From Pelotomaculum sp. UBA1371 (GTDB lineage: Bacteria; Bacillota; Desulfotomaculia; Desulfotomaculales; Pelotomaculaceae): DNA of 23,006 nt. The position numbers and the translations under genes were made by a program. The notes under the pieces are model-generated. The model was not told the DNA's origin. It saw only the letters and a program-made list of their open reading frames with translations, and did not search any database. Below, one piece after another: positions 1 through 7,972 of this stretch (positions within the stretch are counted from its first letter, which is position 1; every line of letters begins with the position of its first letter). The DNA is taken from contig DBRJ01000049.1 in assembly GCA_002305915.1 (NCBI GenBank), positions 1 to 23,006 of the forward strand, read 5' to 3'.

Positions 1-20
1 GAATCCCCTTAGGTCCACCA
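1..20 (+). tRNA. 3' end of a tRNA gene, cut by the window edge
   Basis: The first 20 bases fit a tRNA 3' terminus: GAAT as the end of the T-loop, CCCCT as the 3' side of the T-stem, TAGGTCC as the 3' acceptor strand, discriminator A and an encoded CCA. The spacing (4+5+7+1+3) is exact. A terminator follows at once. The anticodon lies outside the window, so identity cannot be read. The implied 5' acceptor GGACCTA recalls some Firmicute isoleucine tRNAs, but that is only a guess. Confidence 0.7.
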
Positions 21-22
21 GT

Positions 23-53
23 AAAATAAAGCCTTGCAAGGCTTTATTTTTTT
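23..53 (+). terminator. Intrinsic terminator after the tRNA
   Basis: A perfect palindrome at 23-50 (arms AAAATAAAGCCTTG and CAAGGCTTTATTTT) runs into a T tract ending at 53. It sits 2 bases after the tRNA CCA and probably ends that transcript. Its symmetry and the A-rich 5' side mean it could also work on the other strand. Confidence 0.75.
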
Positions 54-288
54 AGATAAAGTGGTTTTTATCCTGGCAAAAAACACTCTTCTCCCCAATT
101 CAATAATTATATTTTACCTTAAATGCAACTTCTAGTATTATTCATTTTATTTTTTTAGTTATCAATAGTATCTTTGCATTATCATAAGGTTACTGCTATG
201 ATTTCTCCTATCCGCTCTAAGCTCCTGCCAGTGATTAATTGAAATTGTTTTACTGGAATAGCGGATTTTAGAAAGACCAGGGCAATTT
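54..288. other. AT-rich intergenic stretch, no gene seen
   Basis: This space lies between the tRNA terminator and the terminator of the minus-strand TPR gene. It is AT-rich. I see no open frame with a ribosome binding site, no RNA fold I recognise and no clear promoter. Confidence 0.5.
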
Positions 289-316
289 AAAAGCCCCATT
301 TTTAAAAGGGGCTTTT
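289..316 (-). terminator. Intrinsic terminator of the TPR gene
   Basis: Inverted repeat AAAAGCCCC / GGGGCTTTT (289-297 with 308-316). On the minus strand the stem is followed by a T-rich run. It lies about 35 bases beyond the stop of the TPR gene, where its terminator should be. Confidence 0.6.
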
Positions 317-351
317 GCCTGTCTCAGATCTTTCTTATACACTTCAATAAT

Positions 352-1029
352 TTATTTTAAAGAGTAAAGGCATATTTTTGAAAGGATAGCCCATTTCCGA
401 TATAAGCGCTTTAAAGCTCCGCGACATGCATCGTAATTCTCAATGGTCTCCTCAAAAAAATTGCGAGCCCTGTTTATGTCGCCCGCTTCCATAAAAACTC
501 TTCCCGCCAGATAAAAAGTTTTAGGCGTTCCGCTATTAAGAAGCTGTTTGCAGATATTTTCAATTATGTGAGCGGGTTGCCGCTCTTGAAGGCAAATCCT
601 CAGCAGGTAGACATAGGGCTCTCCCAGGCTCGCTTTTGGATTTGCAGCCACAGCTTTTTCAATTTCTCTCTTGCCTTCTTCAATTTTCCCCAGGTGATAA
701 TAGCAAGCACCCAGGTAAAAATGGAAAAGGGGGTGACCGGCCATTTTCCCCGATGCTTTTTCCAGGAAGGAACTTGCCAGTTTATATTTTCCCTGACGAA
801 AGTATGCTTCTCCAAGATCAAGATGTGCCTCAGCATTGGCCGGGTTGACCTGAACTTCTTTGTTTAACTGCCTCATTCTCCCCGCCCTTCGCCATGGCTC
901 GAAAATGTCCGGGAGCACCCCGATAAAGCGGCGTTCTATAACGAAGACAACCAGAATCAGGATCAACAGGGCCAATAACGGGTTGCCGGTTAGGAACGAT
1001 ATTAAAAGAAACAAACCAAATGTCTTCAT
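352..1029 (-). CDS. Membrane-anchored tetratricopeptide repeat protein
   Basis: Predicted 225 aa. One hydrophobic helix (residues about 3-32, rich in L, I and V) is followed by a basic linker and then TPR-like helical repeats with typical spacing, for example AHLDLGEAYFRQGKYKLA and FHFYLGACYYHLGKIEEG. TPR domains are protein-binding scaffolds, so this is likely an inner-membrane protein with a cytoplasmic docking domain; the partner is unknown. I chose the ATG at 1029 over the upstream in-frame ATG at 1086 because a GGAGGT ribosome binding site sits just upstream of 1029 and the membrane helix then begins at the N-terminus. The gene stands alone, with a terminator downstream, and is transcribed away from the formate dehydrogenase locus. 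Confidence 0.8.
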   Translation of the reverse strand: MKTFGLFLLISFLTGNPLLALLILILVVFVIERRFIGVLPDIFEPWRRAGRMRQLNKEVQVNPANAEAHLDLGEAYFRQGKYKLASSFLEKASGKMAGHPLFHFYLGACYYHLGKIEEGKREIEKAVAANPKASLGEPYVYLLRICLQERQPAHIIENICKQLLNSGTPKTFYLAGRVFMEAGDINRARNFFEETIENYDACRGALKRLYRKWAILSKICLYSLK

Positions 1030-1484
1030 ATGACCTCCAATATATGACTGCCGTGCAAATTTATTTATCATGCTAATTTTTGGCACGACTGTTTATCTGC
1101 AATAAACATTCATATAAAATATAACACATTTTGCTCCCGGTCACACGCACAAACAATGAATTGATTGATTACCATTTGAAACATATTGTGAGATGACATA
1201 ATATTTGATATATTGGTTTTGTGCCAAATTTAGATCATGTTTTCTCTATTTGTTGCAGATGTGTTGATTTATCAAGGAGTGATTCTGTCCGCATAGCCGT
1301 GCGTATGGTTAATGTATGAACAATTGCCAGGGACTATCGAAAGAAATGTTCTATAAAGAAGGAAAATAAAAATATTTCTTGAATAACATAATATAACCAA
1401 AACTGGTTCCATTTTATGTTTGATTGAGTTCCTGACACCACCTCATCAAACGAACTGCTTCGAATAGTCCTGCCAAAATTCCAT
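1030..1484. other. Divergent intergenic region between the TPR gene and fdhE
   Basis: About 455 bases separate two divergently transcribed genes, so promoters for both should lie here. It is AT-rich and has no convincing coding frame. It holds the inverted repeat at 1091-1107. No -35/-10 pair with consensus spacing could be assigned with confidence, so the promoter of the formate dehydrogenase locus remains unlocated. Confidence 0.5.
1091..1107. repeat. Short inverted repeat, operator-like
   Basis: GTTTAT-CTGCA-ATAAAC, perfect 6-base arms around a 5-base spacer, 62 bases upstream of the TPR start in the divergent region. The symmetry fits a dimeric repressor site, but a 6-base palindrome in AT-rich DNA can arise by chance. 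I do not recognise the motif. Confidence 0.3.
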
Positions 1485-2315
1485 ATGGAAAGAGAGAGAA
1501 TGAATATGAAAAATCAAGCATCACAACAAATGTTTCTTGATTTTAACAGGGAGTTTGCCGGTGTTACAGTGACCGGGGATATGATTACCATTAATGTATC
1601 TTCCCAAAAAAGCTTGGAATTGGCGAAAGAAAAAAAAATACCTCTTATCAACCTTTGCCCCCCCCGTATTAAACCTTCTGACTTTTTTGCAGTATTGAAC
1701 AAGGTCGCCGGGATTGTTCGGAAGTATAAGCCGGAGCTTAAGGATGAATTATCGGGGTTTCTGGCCGCTTTACCCGGTGAGGTTGAAGCACAGGAACTCT
1801 TTGTTTCACAGGCCTTTACACCCGGTGCAAATCTTACAGAAAAGATTGAAGGGGATATATCTCCTGAAACCTTGACTTTTTTACTAAGCCACACAGTTAA
1901 ACCTTTTATGAAAGAGTATGGGAGAATAATGAGTTCTTATTACGATCCGGAACAATGGTTAAAAGGTACTTGTCCGGTCTGCGGGGGAAAACCCACATTT
2001 TCTTTGCTCAATAAAGATGCCGGAACAAGATATCTGTACTGTGGCTTATGTGAAGTAAAGTGGCGCTACCGGCGCCTGGGTTGCCCCTATTGCGGGGACA
2101 ATGAATCCCAATTTTTTACAGTTGAAGGGCTGGAAAAGTACCGGGTTTACTTCTGTGACAAATGTCGCGGTTACATCAAAACCATAAATGGAAAAATTTT
2201 GAGCGAGAGTTATCTTGCTAATGATTCCTTGGATTTGTTCTGGGAAGATGTTAATACAGTTCAACTGGACCTTCTGGCCATGCAGGAAGGCTATTTCAAC
2301 CAGAGAGTTGACTAG
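1485..2315 (+). CDS. fdhE: Formate dehydrogenase accessory protein FdhE
   Basis: Predicted 276 aa, close to the usual FdhE size. FdhE is a cytoplasmic factor needed to make active respiratory Tat-exported formate dehydrogenases; it binds the catalytic subunit before export and is a metal-binding rubredoxin-like protein. The C-terminal half shows four CxxC pairs at residues C163/C166, C186/C189, C200/C203 and C224/C227, the family hallmark. The N-terminal half is helical and less conserved. The gene opens the locus, 87 bases before tatA. The start is uncertain: ATG at 1485, 1500 and 1506 are all in frame, none has a strong ribosome binding site, and 1500 or 1506 follow a purine-rich GAGAGAGA run. 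Confidence 0.9.
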   Translation: MERERMNMKNQASQQMFLDFNREFAGVTVTGDMITINVSSQKSLELAKEKKIPLINLCPPRIKPSDFFAVLNKVAGIVRKYKPELKDELSGFLAALPGEVEAQELFVSQAFTPGANLTEKIEGDISPETLTFLLSHTVKPFMKEYGRIMSSYYDPEQWLKGTCPVCGGKPTFSLLNKDAGTRYLYCGLCEVKWRYRRLGCPYCGDNESQFFTVEGLEKYRVYFCDKCRGYIKTINGKILSESYLANDSLDLFWEDVNTVQLDLLAMQEGYFNQRVD

Positions 2316-2402
2316 CCAGCAAAAGATACTGCTAAATAATCTTCCCCGGGCAGGATTTCTGTTCAAACATGTCGTAATTATAAGCCAAGAAAGGGGGTTG
2401 TC

Positions 2403-2618
2403 ATGATGCCACACATCGGTGCACCTGAGTTAATATTGGTATTGCTCCTTGCTCTAATAATTTTTGGTCCGGGTAAATTACCGGATCTGGGGAAGGCCGT
2501 AGGTAAAACCATCAGTGAATTCCGCCGCTCCTCCCATGAAATCATGGAAGATGCATCAACAGAAGCAACTGAAGCAAAAAAAGAAGGGTCGCAAGTAGCA
2601 AAAGCAGTAAAAAGCTAA
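2403..2618 (+). CDS. tatA: Sec-independent protein translocase subunit TatA
   Basis: Predicted 71 aa. TatA oligomers form the transport pathway for folded proteins. Visible are the short N-terminal membrane helix (residues about 6-21, ELILVLLLALIIFG), the conserved FGPGKLPDLGK hinge, an amphipathic helix (GKTISEFRRS) and a charged tail. A purine-rich AAAGGGGG lies upstream; ATG at 2403 or 2406 are both possible. It lies between fdhE and tatC, directly before a Tat substrate gene, which argues for a transporter serving the formate dehydrogenase. A second, similar TatA is encoded at 9359-9595. Confidence 0.93.
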   Translation: MMPHIGAPELILVLLLALIIFGPGKLPDLGKAVGKTISEFRRSSHEIMEDASTEATEAKKEGSQVAKAVKS

Positions 2619-2668
2619 TACAGTAAAGGTTTGAACGGATAACATTATAAAACCGGTTTAAGGAAAAT

Positions 2669-2694
2669 AAGGCAAAGTACTATAACTTTGCCTT
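2669..2694. other. Perfect stem-loop between tatA and tatC
   Basis: AAGGCAAAGT / ACTTTGCCTT, a 10-base-pair perfect stem with a 6-base loop, lies in the 197-base gap between tatA and tatC. No T run follows on the plus strand, so it is a poor terminator for tatA. It could be a processing or stability element that sets different TatA and TatC levels, or a weak terminator on the minus strand. Confidence 0.5.
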
Positions 2695-2815
2695 CTAGGA
2701 TTTCACGTAATTAACAGTATTGCCATCACTTGCCGGGGTTTTTTGCGGTTAATTAAGTTAGTTTTGGGTTTTTCCGGGAAAAGCAGCAATACATCATCGT
2801 AGCGGGGGAAAAACA

Positions 2816-3583
2816 GTGAGTAAAAAAACTGAGGAAATGTCTATATTAGAACACCTGGAAGAACTGCGTCGGGTTTTAATTGTTTCTGTTATCGGTACAA
2901 TCATATTTGCCATAGCTGCTTATTTTTTTTGTGATCAGATTCTGGCTGTCCTTCTGGAACCGATTACCAAGCTCGGCCAGAAAGTCTTCTTTACAGGCGT
3001 TACAGAAGCTATTTGGGTAAAGATTAAACTGTCAATTTTTATGGGGTTTCTCGCTGCCATGCCGATAATCCTGTGGCAGATTTGGAGCTTTATCATCCCC
3101 GCCCTGAAAAAGAATGAAAGAGTCTATTTCACGCTTTTTGTTCTAGTCTCTTTTCTCTGTTTCGTAGGGGGAGTTGCTTTCGGCTTTTTGGGTGTTTACC
3201 GGCTCGGCGTTACCTTTCTGCTCCAGTTTGCCGGACCCCAACTGTTTCCCATGCTAACCATTGATAAATACATTTCATTTACAATTGGCTTTTTACTGCC
3301 CTTCGGCGTTGTCTTTGAGTTCCCCTTAATTTGCTATTTCCTTGCCAAGCTTGAACTTGTTTCATATTCGTTCTTCGCCAAAAACCGGCGTATCGCGGTC
3401 CTGATCATTGTTGCTCTGGCGGCAGTCATTACACCCACAGTAGATATTATTACATGTGTGATTGTTAGCGGACCTATCTACTTGCTGTACGAACTGAGTA
3501 CGTTGATCGTCCGGATTGTCGAGCGAAGGATCCAGCGCAAAAAAAAACGTGAGGAACTGTCTGCCTTGTCAATGAACACTTGA
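2816..3583 (+). CDS. tatC: Sec-independent protein translocase subunit TatC
   Basis: Predicted 255 aa, normal for TatC, the polytopic membrane receptor that recognises twin-arginine signal peptides. The N-terminus shows the conserved cytoplasmic MSILEHLEELRRVLI motif, followed by six hydrophobic segments (about residues 20-42, 71-93, 104-130, 152-177, 189-205 and 210-228). The VFEFPLI segment holds the conserved membrane Glu of the family. The start is a GTG at 2816, with GCGGGGGA upstream. It pairs with tatA at 2403 and precedes the Tat-exported formate dehydrogenase. The basic C-terminal tail (RRIQRKKKREE) is cytoplasmic in the family topology. Confidence 0.95.
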   Translation: MSKKTEEMSILEHLEELRRVLIVSVIGTIIFAIAAYFFCDQILAVLLEPITKLGQKVFFTGVTEAIWVKIKLSIFMGFLAAMPIILWQIWSFIIPALKKNERVYFTLFVLVSFLCFVGGVAFGFLGVYRLGVTFLLQFAGPQLFPMLTIDKYISFTIGFLLPFGVVFEFPLICYFLAKLELVSYSFFAKNRRIAVLIIVALAAVITPTVDIITCVIVSGPIYLLYELSTLIVRIVERRIQRKKKREELSALSMNT

Positions 3584-4003
3584 ACAGAAATAGATTTTGC
3601 TTGTATTAGTAGATTGTAAAATCTTAAAAATCAGTTTTTGTTACCACTCACCATAAAAAACACCTGGAAAGGAGTTGATTCATCCCAGTTGCTGCAATCA
3701 TTTTAATATGAACAAGCGGAAAAGACAGATTTAGAGAAAGGGATTCCAGACAAGTTTCCGCAAACATGGTCTGTGCAACCGGGGAAGCTGTAAAAAAATA
3801 TTATATGCATTGTGCTAATTGTATGTCTGGGGAAATAAGAGAAAAGAATATCCCGTGCTGTTCTACAGATGAGGATATTCCAAGGGGAGATTAAAAGTTA
3901 TTGTTACTCTTTGTCTGGAGAGTACAGGTATTTTCTTAATAGCCCTTATATTTATTAGGAGAGATTATCTTCAGAGTTATAGTAAAGGGGGTTAAGTGAC
4001 TTC
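3584..4003 (+). other. 420-base leader between tatC and fdhG
   Basis: No gene is assigned. This long gap breaks the otherwise close spacing and may hold a promoter or leader for the structural genes. A frame open from 3736 to 3894 includes an ATG at 3805 and would encode a 29-residue Cys-rich peptide (MHCANCMSGEIREKN, then CC), but it has no good ribosome binding site. Another frame (about 3888-3993) is hydrophobic but lacks a start codon. I recognise no riboswitch here. AAAGGGGG at 3984-3991 is the likely ribosome binding site of fdhG, with a somewhat long spacer to the ATG. Confidence 0.45.
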
Positions 4004-7000
4004 ATGCGAAAACTTAGTCGCCGTGATTTTTTAAAATCCTTGGGCGTTGGAGCTGCAGGATTGGCCTTGTTTGAAGGAGCCGGTAGGGCGCCGGCCCTGG
4101 CAAGCACGGCGGTAGATAAATTGCCGACCTTCGAGCTTGGTGAATTCAAGTTAAAAAAGACCAAAGAAACCGCCTCGGTGTGTGCTTTTTGCGGCTGTGG
4201 CTGCGGCCTTCTTGTTTACTCAGATGGTAAAAAGGTTATTCACATCGAAGGGGATCCCGATAACCCTAACAATGAAGGTTCCATGTGCTGTAAGGGCATA
4301 GCACTTGGCGAAGCCAATACTATCGTCGACGCAAAACGCAACCGCATTACCAATGACCGCCGTCTGACAGAAGTCCTCTACCGTGCTCCCGGCAGCAGTG
4401 CCTGGGAGAAAAAGGATTGGGACTGGGCTCTATCTGAAATCGCCAAGAGGATCAAAAAGACACGCGATGAAACCTTTGAAGAAGTAGACGAAAATGGTGT
4501 AACCGTTAACCGTACTCAGGCCATTGCCCATCTGGGCAGCGCATCTGTTGACAATGAAGAAAACTACATCATGCATAAGATGCTGCGCTCAATTGGTGTC
4601 ATCAATATGGACCACCACGCCCGTCTCTGACACTCCTCCACTGTGGCCGGTCTTGGCCAGACATTTGGTAGGGGTGTTATGACTAATCTTTTCCCCGACT
4701 ACAAAAATACCGATGTGTTTTTGATGATCGGGGCTAACCCCGCTGAAAACCATCCCCAGGTGATGCGTTTTGCGGGTATTGCCATGGCTACAAGGGGCGC
4801 CAAAGTCATCGTGGTAGACCCCCGGTACACAAAAACAGCCTCCAAGGCACATATATATGCTCCCATCCGGCCTGGTACCGATATCGCCTTTCTTTACGGC
4901 ATGATGAATTACGCCATCGAGAACAATCTTTATTTCCACGAATACGTACTCAATTACACCAACGCGTCCTACCTGATCAGCCCGGATTACAACTTCAACG
5001 ATGGTGTTTTCTCCGGATTGACCGAAAAAGACGGTAAGTTCAGCTACGACACTTCCAGTTGGGCTTATCAAAAAGACGGGGATACCATTAGAAAGGACCC
5101 GACCCTGCAGGATCCCCTGTGTGTATTTCAAATCTTGAAGAGGCATGTTTCCCGTTACGATATCAAAACTGTTTGCAGCATCACAGGCACGCCGGAAGAT
5201 ATTTACAGGCAGGTATGTGAACTTTACTGCTCCACCGGGAGGCCGGATAAAGCCGGAAATTTGCTTTACGCCATGGGCATTACCCAGCACACCTACGGCT
5301 CCCAGAACGTGCGGGCAACGGCCATACTGCAGCTGTTGCTGGGCAACATCGGCATTCCCGGCGGAGGCGTCAACGCCCAGCGGGGTGAATCAAACGTACA
5401 GGGTTCAACCGACCAGGCTATGTTGTACCACCTGTTCCCCGGTTACAACCCGTCCTTTAGCGCGACAGCACATCCAACCCTTCAAGATTATCTTGAAAAG
5501 GAAACACCCAAAAGCGGTTACTGGTCCAACAGGCCTAAGTTTATCATCAGCATGTTGAAAGCCTGGTTTGGTGATAAAGCAACGGCAGAAAATAATTATT
5601 GTTTCGATTGGGTGCCCAAGCATACCGGCAAGGATCATTCCCACCTGGCCATTTTTGAGAGGATGGCGGAAGGAAAGATTAAGGGTTTTTTCGCCTGGGG
5701 ACAAAACCCGGCTGTGGGCGGCCCCTCAGCTATTGCGGCTAAAAAAGCACTGGAAAACCTCGACTGGATGGTCGGCGTCGACTTATTTGAAACGGAAACG
5801 GTTTCCTTCTGGAAACGTCCCGGCGTCAATCCCGCCGATATTAAGACAGAGGTTTTCCTGCTGCCCACTGCTTTTTCCTACGAAAAGGAAGGTACCGTAG
5901 CCAACAGCTCACGCTGGATACAGTGGCGCTGGAAAGCGGTTGATCCCCCCGGGGAGGCAAAGAGCGACCTCTGGATTGCCGACCGGATTATGAAAGCCAT
6001 TAAAAAAGAATACCAGTCCGGCGGTAAGTTTCCCGATCCCATTCTAAATATGACCTGGGACTATCCCGAGCTTGCGGAGCACCACGGCGAACCTGACATC
6101 ATGGCCGTTGCGAAAGAAATGAACGGTTATAATGTTGCGGATGGTTCTATGCTGGACTCCTTCGGCAAGCTCAAGGACGACGGCTCCACAGCCTGCGGGA
6201 TCTGGATTTACACCGGCTATATGTTTGAAGACCCGGTACTGAAAGTACCCGCCAGCCAGAGAAGAAGCCGGGAAGACCAGAGCGGCCTTGGTCTCTTCCC
6301 CAAATGGTCCTTCTCCTGGCCTGCAAACCGCCGGATCGTCTACAACCGCTGCTCGGCCGACCCCAACGGCCGGCCCTGGGATCCCAAAAGAGCGCTGGTT
6401 GCCTGGGACGGTTCCCAGTGGATTACCAATGATGTACCCGACTTCGGTTTCAAGGATGCTGCTACAGGTGCGTTTATTCCACCCAATGTATCAGCCGCCA
6501 ATCCGTTCATTATGAATACTGAAGGACAGGGTCGTCTCTTTGCGCCAACGGGAATGAAGGACGGTCCTTTGCCGGAACACTACGAACCCATTGAAAGTCC
6601 GGTTGAAAACATTATGGGCAAACAACAGTGCAATCCCATCGCCGCCCTCTATAAAGGCGAATTTGCAAAAGTAGCCCAAACGGCCAGTCCGGATTATCCT
6701 TATATCGGAACGACCCACCGCCTTGTGGAACATTATCAGAGCGGCGCCGTGACCAGAAGCTGCCCGACCCTGGCCATGTTGATGCCGGAGATGTTTGTCA
6801 CAATCTCTCCTGGCCTGGCAGGCAAACTGGGAATTCAGCCCGGTGACATGGTCAAAGTCAGTTCAATTAGAGGCGAGATTAAATGCAAAGCCAATGTTCT
6901 GCCCATCATCAAGCCGCTGAGGGTCAACGGAAAAGAGGTTGAAATCATCGGCATCCCCTGGCACTGGGGTTACCAGGGTATTGCTTCAGGCGCAACGGCA

Positions 7001-7084
7001 AATGATCTCACTCCTTGCGTTGGGGACGCCAACACAATGATTCCGGAATCAAAAGCTTTTCTATGCAATGTTCAAAAAGCTTAG
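4004..7084 (+). CDS. fdhG: Selenocysteine formate dehydrogenase, catalytic subunit, Tat-exported
   Basis: Predicted 1026 aa, close to E. coli FdnG (1015). It oxidises formate to CO2 at a molybdenum or tungsten bis-pterin centre on the outer face of the membrane. The gene must be read through an in-frame TGA (4628-4630) as selenocysteine, residue 209. The flanks HHARL-U-HSSTVAGL and QTFGRGVMTN match the FdnG active site, and both halves are collinear with the family. The N-terminus has a twin-arginine signal (SRRDFLK, residues 5-11) with a hydrophobic stretch to about residue 35. C60, C63, C67 and C95 would bind one [4Fe-4S] cluster. The C-terminal part (about 800-1026) is the molydopterin dinucleotide-binding domain, including WHWGYQGIASGATANDLTP. 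It is followed after 49 bases by fdhH. A caller that treats TGA as stop splits it at 4630. Formate specificity is strongly supported by family context but not tested. Confidence 0.96.
4628..4665 (+). promoter_or_regulatory. Bacterial SECIS element for selenocysteine insertion
   Basis: The UGA at 4628-4630 is followed by a hairpin whose upper stem is TGGCC (4044-relative positions 4644-4648) with GGCCA (4655-4659), closing a GGTCTT loop. GGUCU is the apical loop that SelB contacts in E. coli. The loop G starts exactly 18 bases after the UGA, the same spacing I recall for E. coli fdhF. The lower stem is less clear. The element lies inside the coding sequence, as bacterial SECIS elements do. Confidence 0.85.
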
Positions 7085-7133
7085 GATTAAGTCAACTTGT
7101 ATATAGTTTTAACCTGTGAGGGAGGTGTAATCT

Positions 7134-7949
7134 TTGTCTAAAGGTGTATTGGTAGACATTACCAGATGTATTGCCTGCCGTAGCTGCATGGTTTCATGCA
7201 AGTCGTGGAACGACTTACCATCCAATCCAAGTACCTTCAGCAATAACTGGGACAGCCCCGGTAAGATAGATTCGACCAACTGGACTGTTGTGACTAATCA
7301 CATCATTGAAGAGGGCGATCAGCTCAAGTGGCGCTTTGTAAAAAGACAGTGCATGCACTGCCTTGAACCCGCCTGTGAATCAGCCTGCTTTACCCATGCC
7401 TTTGTCAAGACCAAAGAAGGCGCCGTGATTTACAAGCCAACGGAAGTTGACCAGGATTACTGTGTGGGCTGCCGCTACTGTATGATTGCCTGTCCCTTCG
7501 GTGTACCTTCTTTCGAGTGGGATAAAACATTCCCTTTCGTGCAAAAATGCCGCTTTTGTTATGACCGCATGAAAGAAGAAGGTATGGAGCCTGCCTGTGT
7601 GACATCCTGCCCCACACAAGCACTTAAATATGGCGAAAGGGAGGAGCTGCTGGCCGAAGCCAGGGCAAGAATAGACCAGAATCCAAGTTACGTAAAACAT
7701 ATCTATGGTGAAAAAGAATACGGGGGAACTTCCTGGATTTATATCTCCGACGTTCCCTTCGATAAGCTGGGCTTCAGAACAAATGTATCGGAAAAATCCA
7801 TTCCTGCTTATACCTGGGACGTCCTCAAGTGGACCCCCCTAATCTTCTTTGGCTGGGGCGCCATCCTGACGGCTATGCGTGCCTATACCAAAAGGCGCGC
7901 CGAAGTCCACAACGAAGAAGATATGTATGCTCCCGTCGACGACGAATAA
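7134..7949 (+). CDS. fdhH: Formate dehydrogenase iron-sulfur subunit, four [4Fe-4S] clusters
   Basis: Predicted 271 aa, FdnH/HybA-like electron-transfer subunit that carries electrons from the catalytic subunit to the membrane subunit. Sixteen Cys residues fall in four ferredoxin groups: C12/15/18/22, C73/76/81/85, C110/113/116/120 and C139/142/155/159. A C-terminal hydrophobic segment (about residues 233-251, TPLIFFGWGAILTAM) followed by KRR should anchor it. There is no signal peptide, so it would be exported as a passenger with the Tat signal of the catalytic subunit, as known for FdnGH. The start is TTG at 7134, with GGAGGTG 6 bases upstream. The symbol follows the subunit order here and does not mean E. 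coli FdhF (FDH-H). Confidence 0.93.
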   Translation: MSKGVLVDITRCIACRSCMVSCKSWNDLPSNPSTFSNNWDSPGKIDSTNWTVVTNHIIEEGDQLKWRFVKRQCMHCLEPACESACFTHAFVKTKEGAVIYKPTEVDQDYCVGCRYCMIACPFGVPSFEWDKTFPFVQKCRFCYDRMKEEGMEPACVTSCPTQALKYGEREELLAEARARIDQNPSYVKHIYGEKEYGGTSWIYISDVPFDKLGFRTNVSEKSIPAYTWDVLKWTPLIFFGWGAILTAMRAYTKRRAEVHNEEDMYAPVDDE

Positions 7950-7972
7950 TCTAGTATTGGAGGTGAATAAAC

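Noticed and set aside
1080..1096. Sigma-54 promoter (TGGCAC-N5-TT) ahead of fdhE
   Set aside because: The -12 element lacks the GC core of TTGCW, and it is about 390 bases from fdhE. Formate genes in E. coli use sigma-54, but the sequence here does not support it.
3736..3894. Cys-rich short open frame called as a gene
   Set aside because: The only in-frame ATG (3805) lacks a ribosome binding site and gives 29 residues. It is kept only as a low-interest finding.
4589..5290. 233-codon open frame on the minus strand inside fdhG
   Set aside because: It lies antisense to a strongly supported gene, contains the complement of the SECIS region and has no recognisable protein pattern. It is a shadow frame.
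4643..7084. Separate 813-codon gene beginning with GTG after the TGA
   Set aside because: It is the second part of the selenoprotein gene: the upstream HSST codons and the active-site motif cross the TGA in the same frame.
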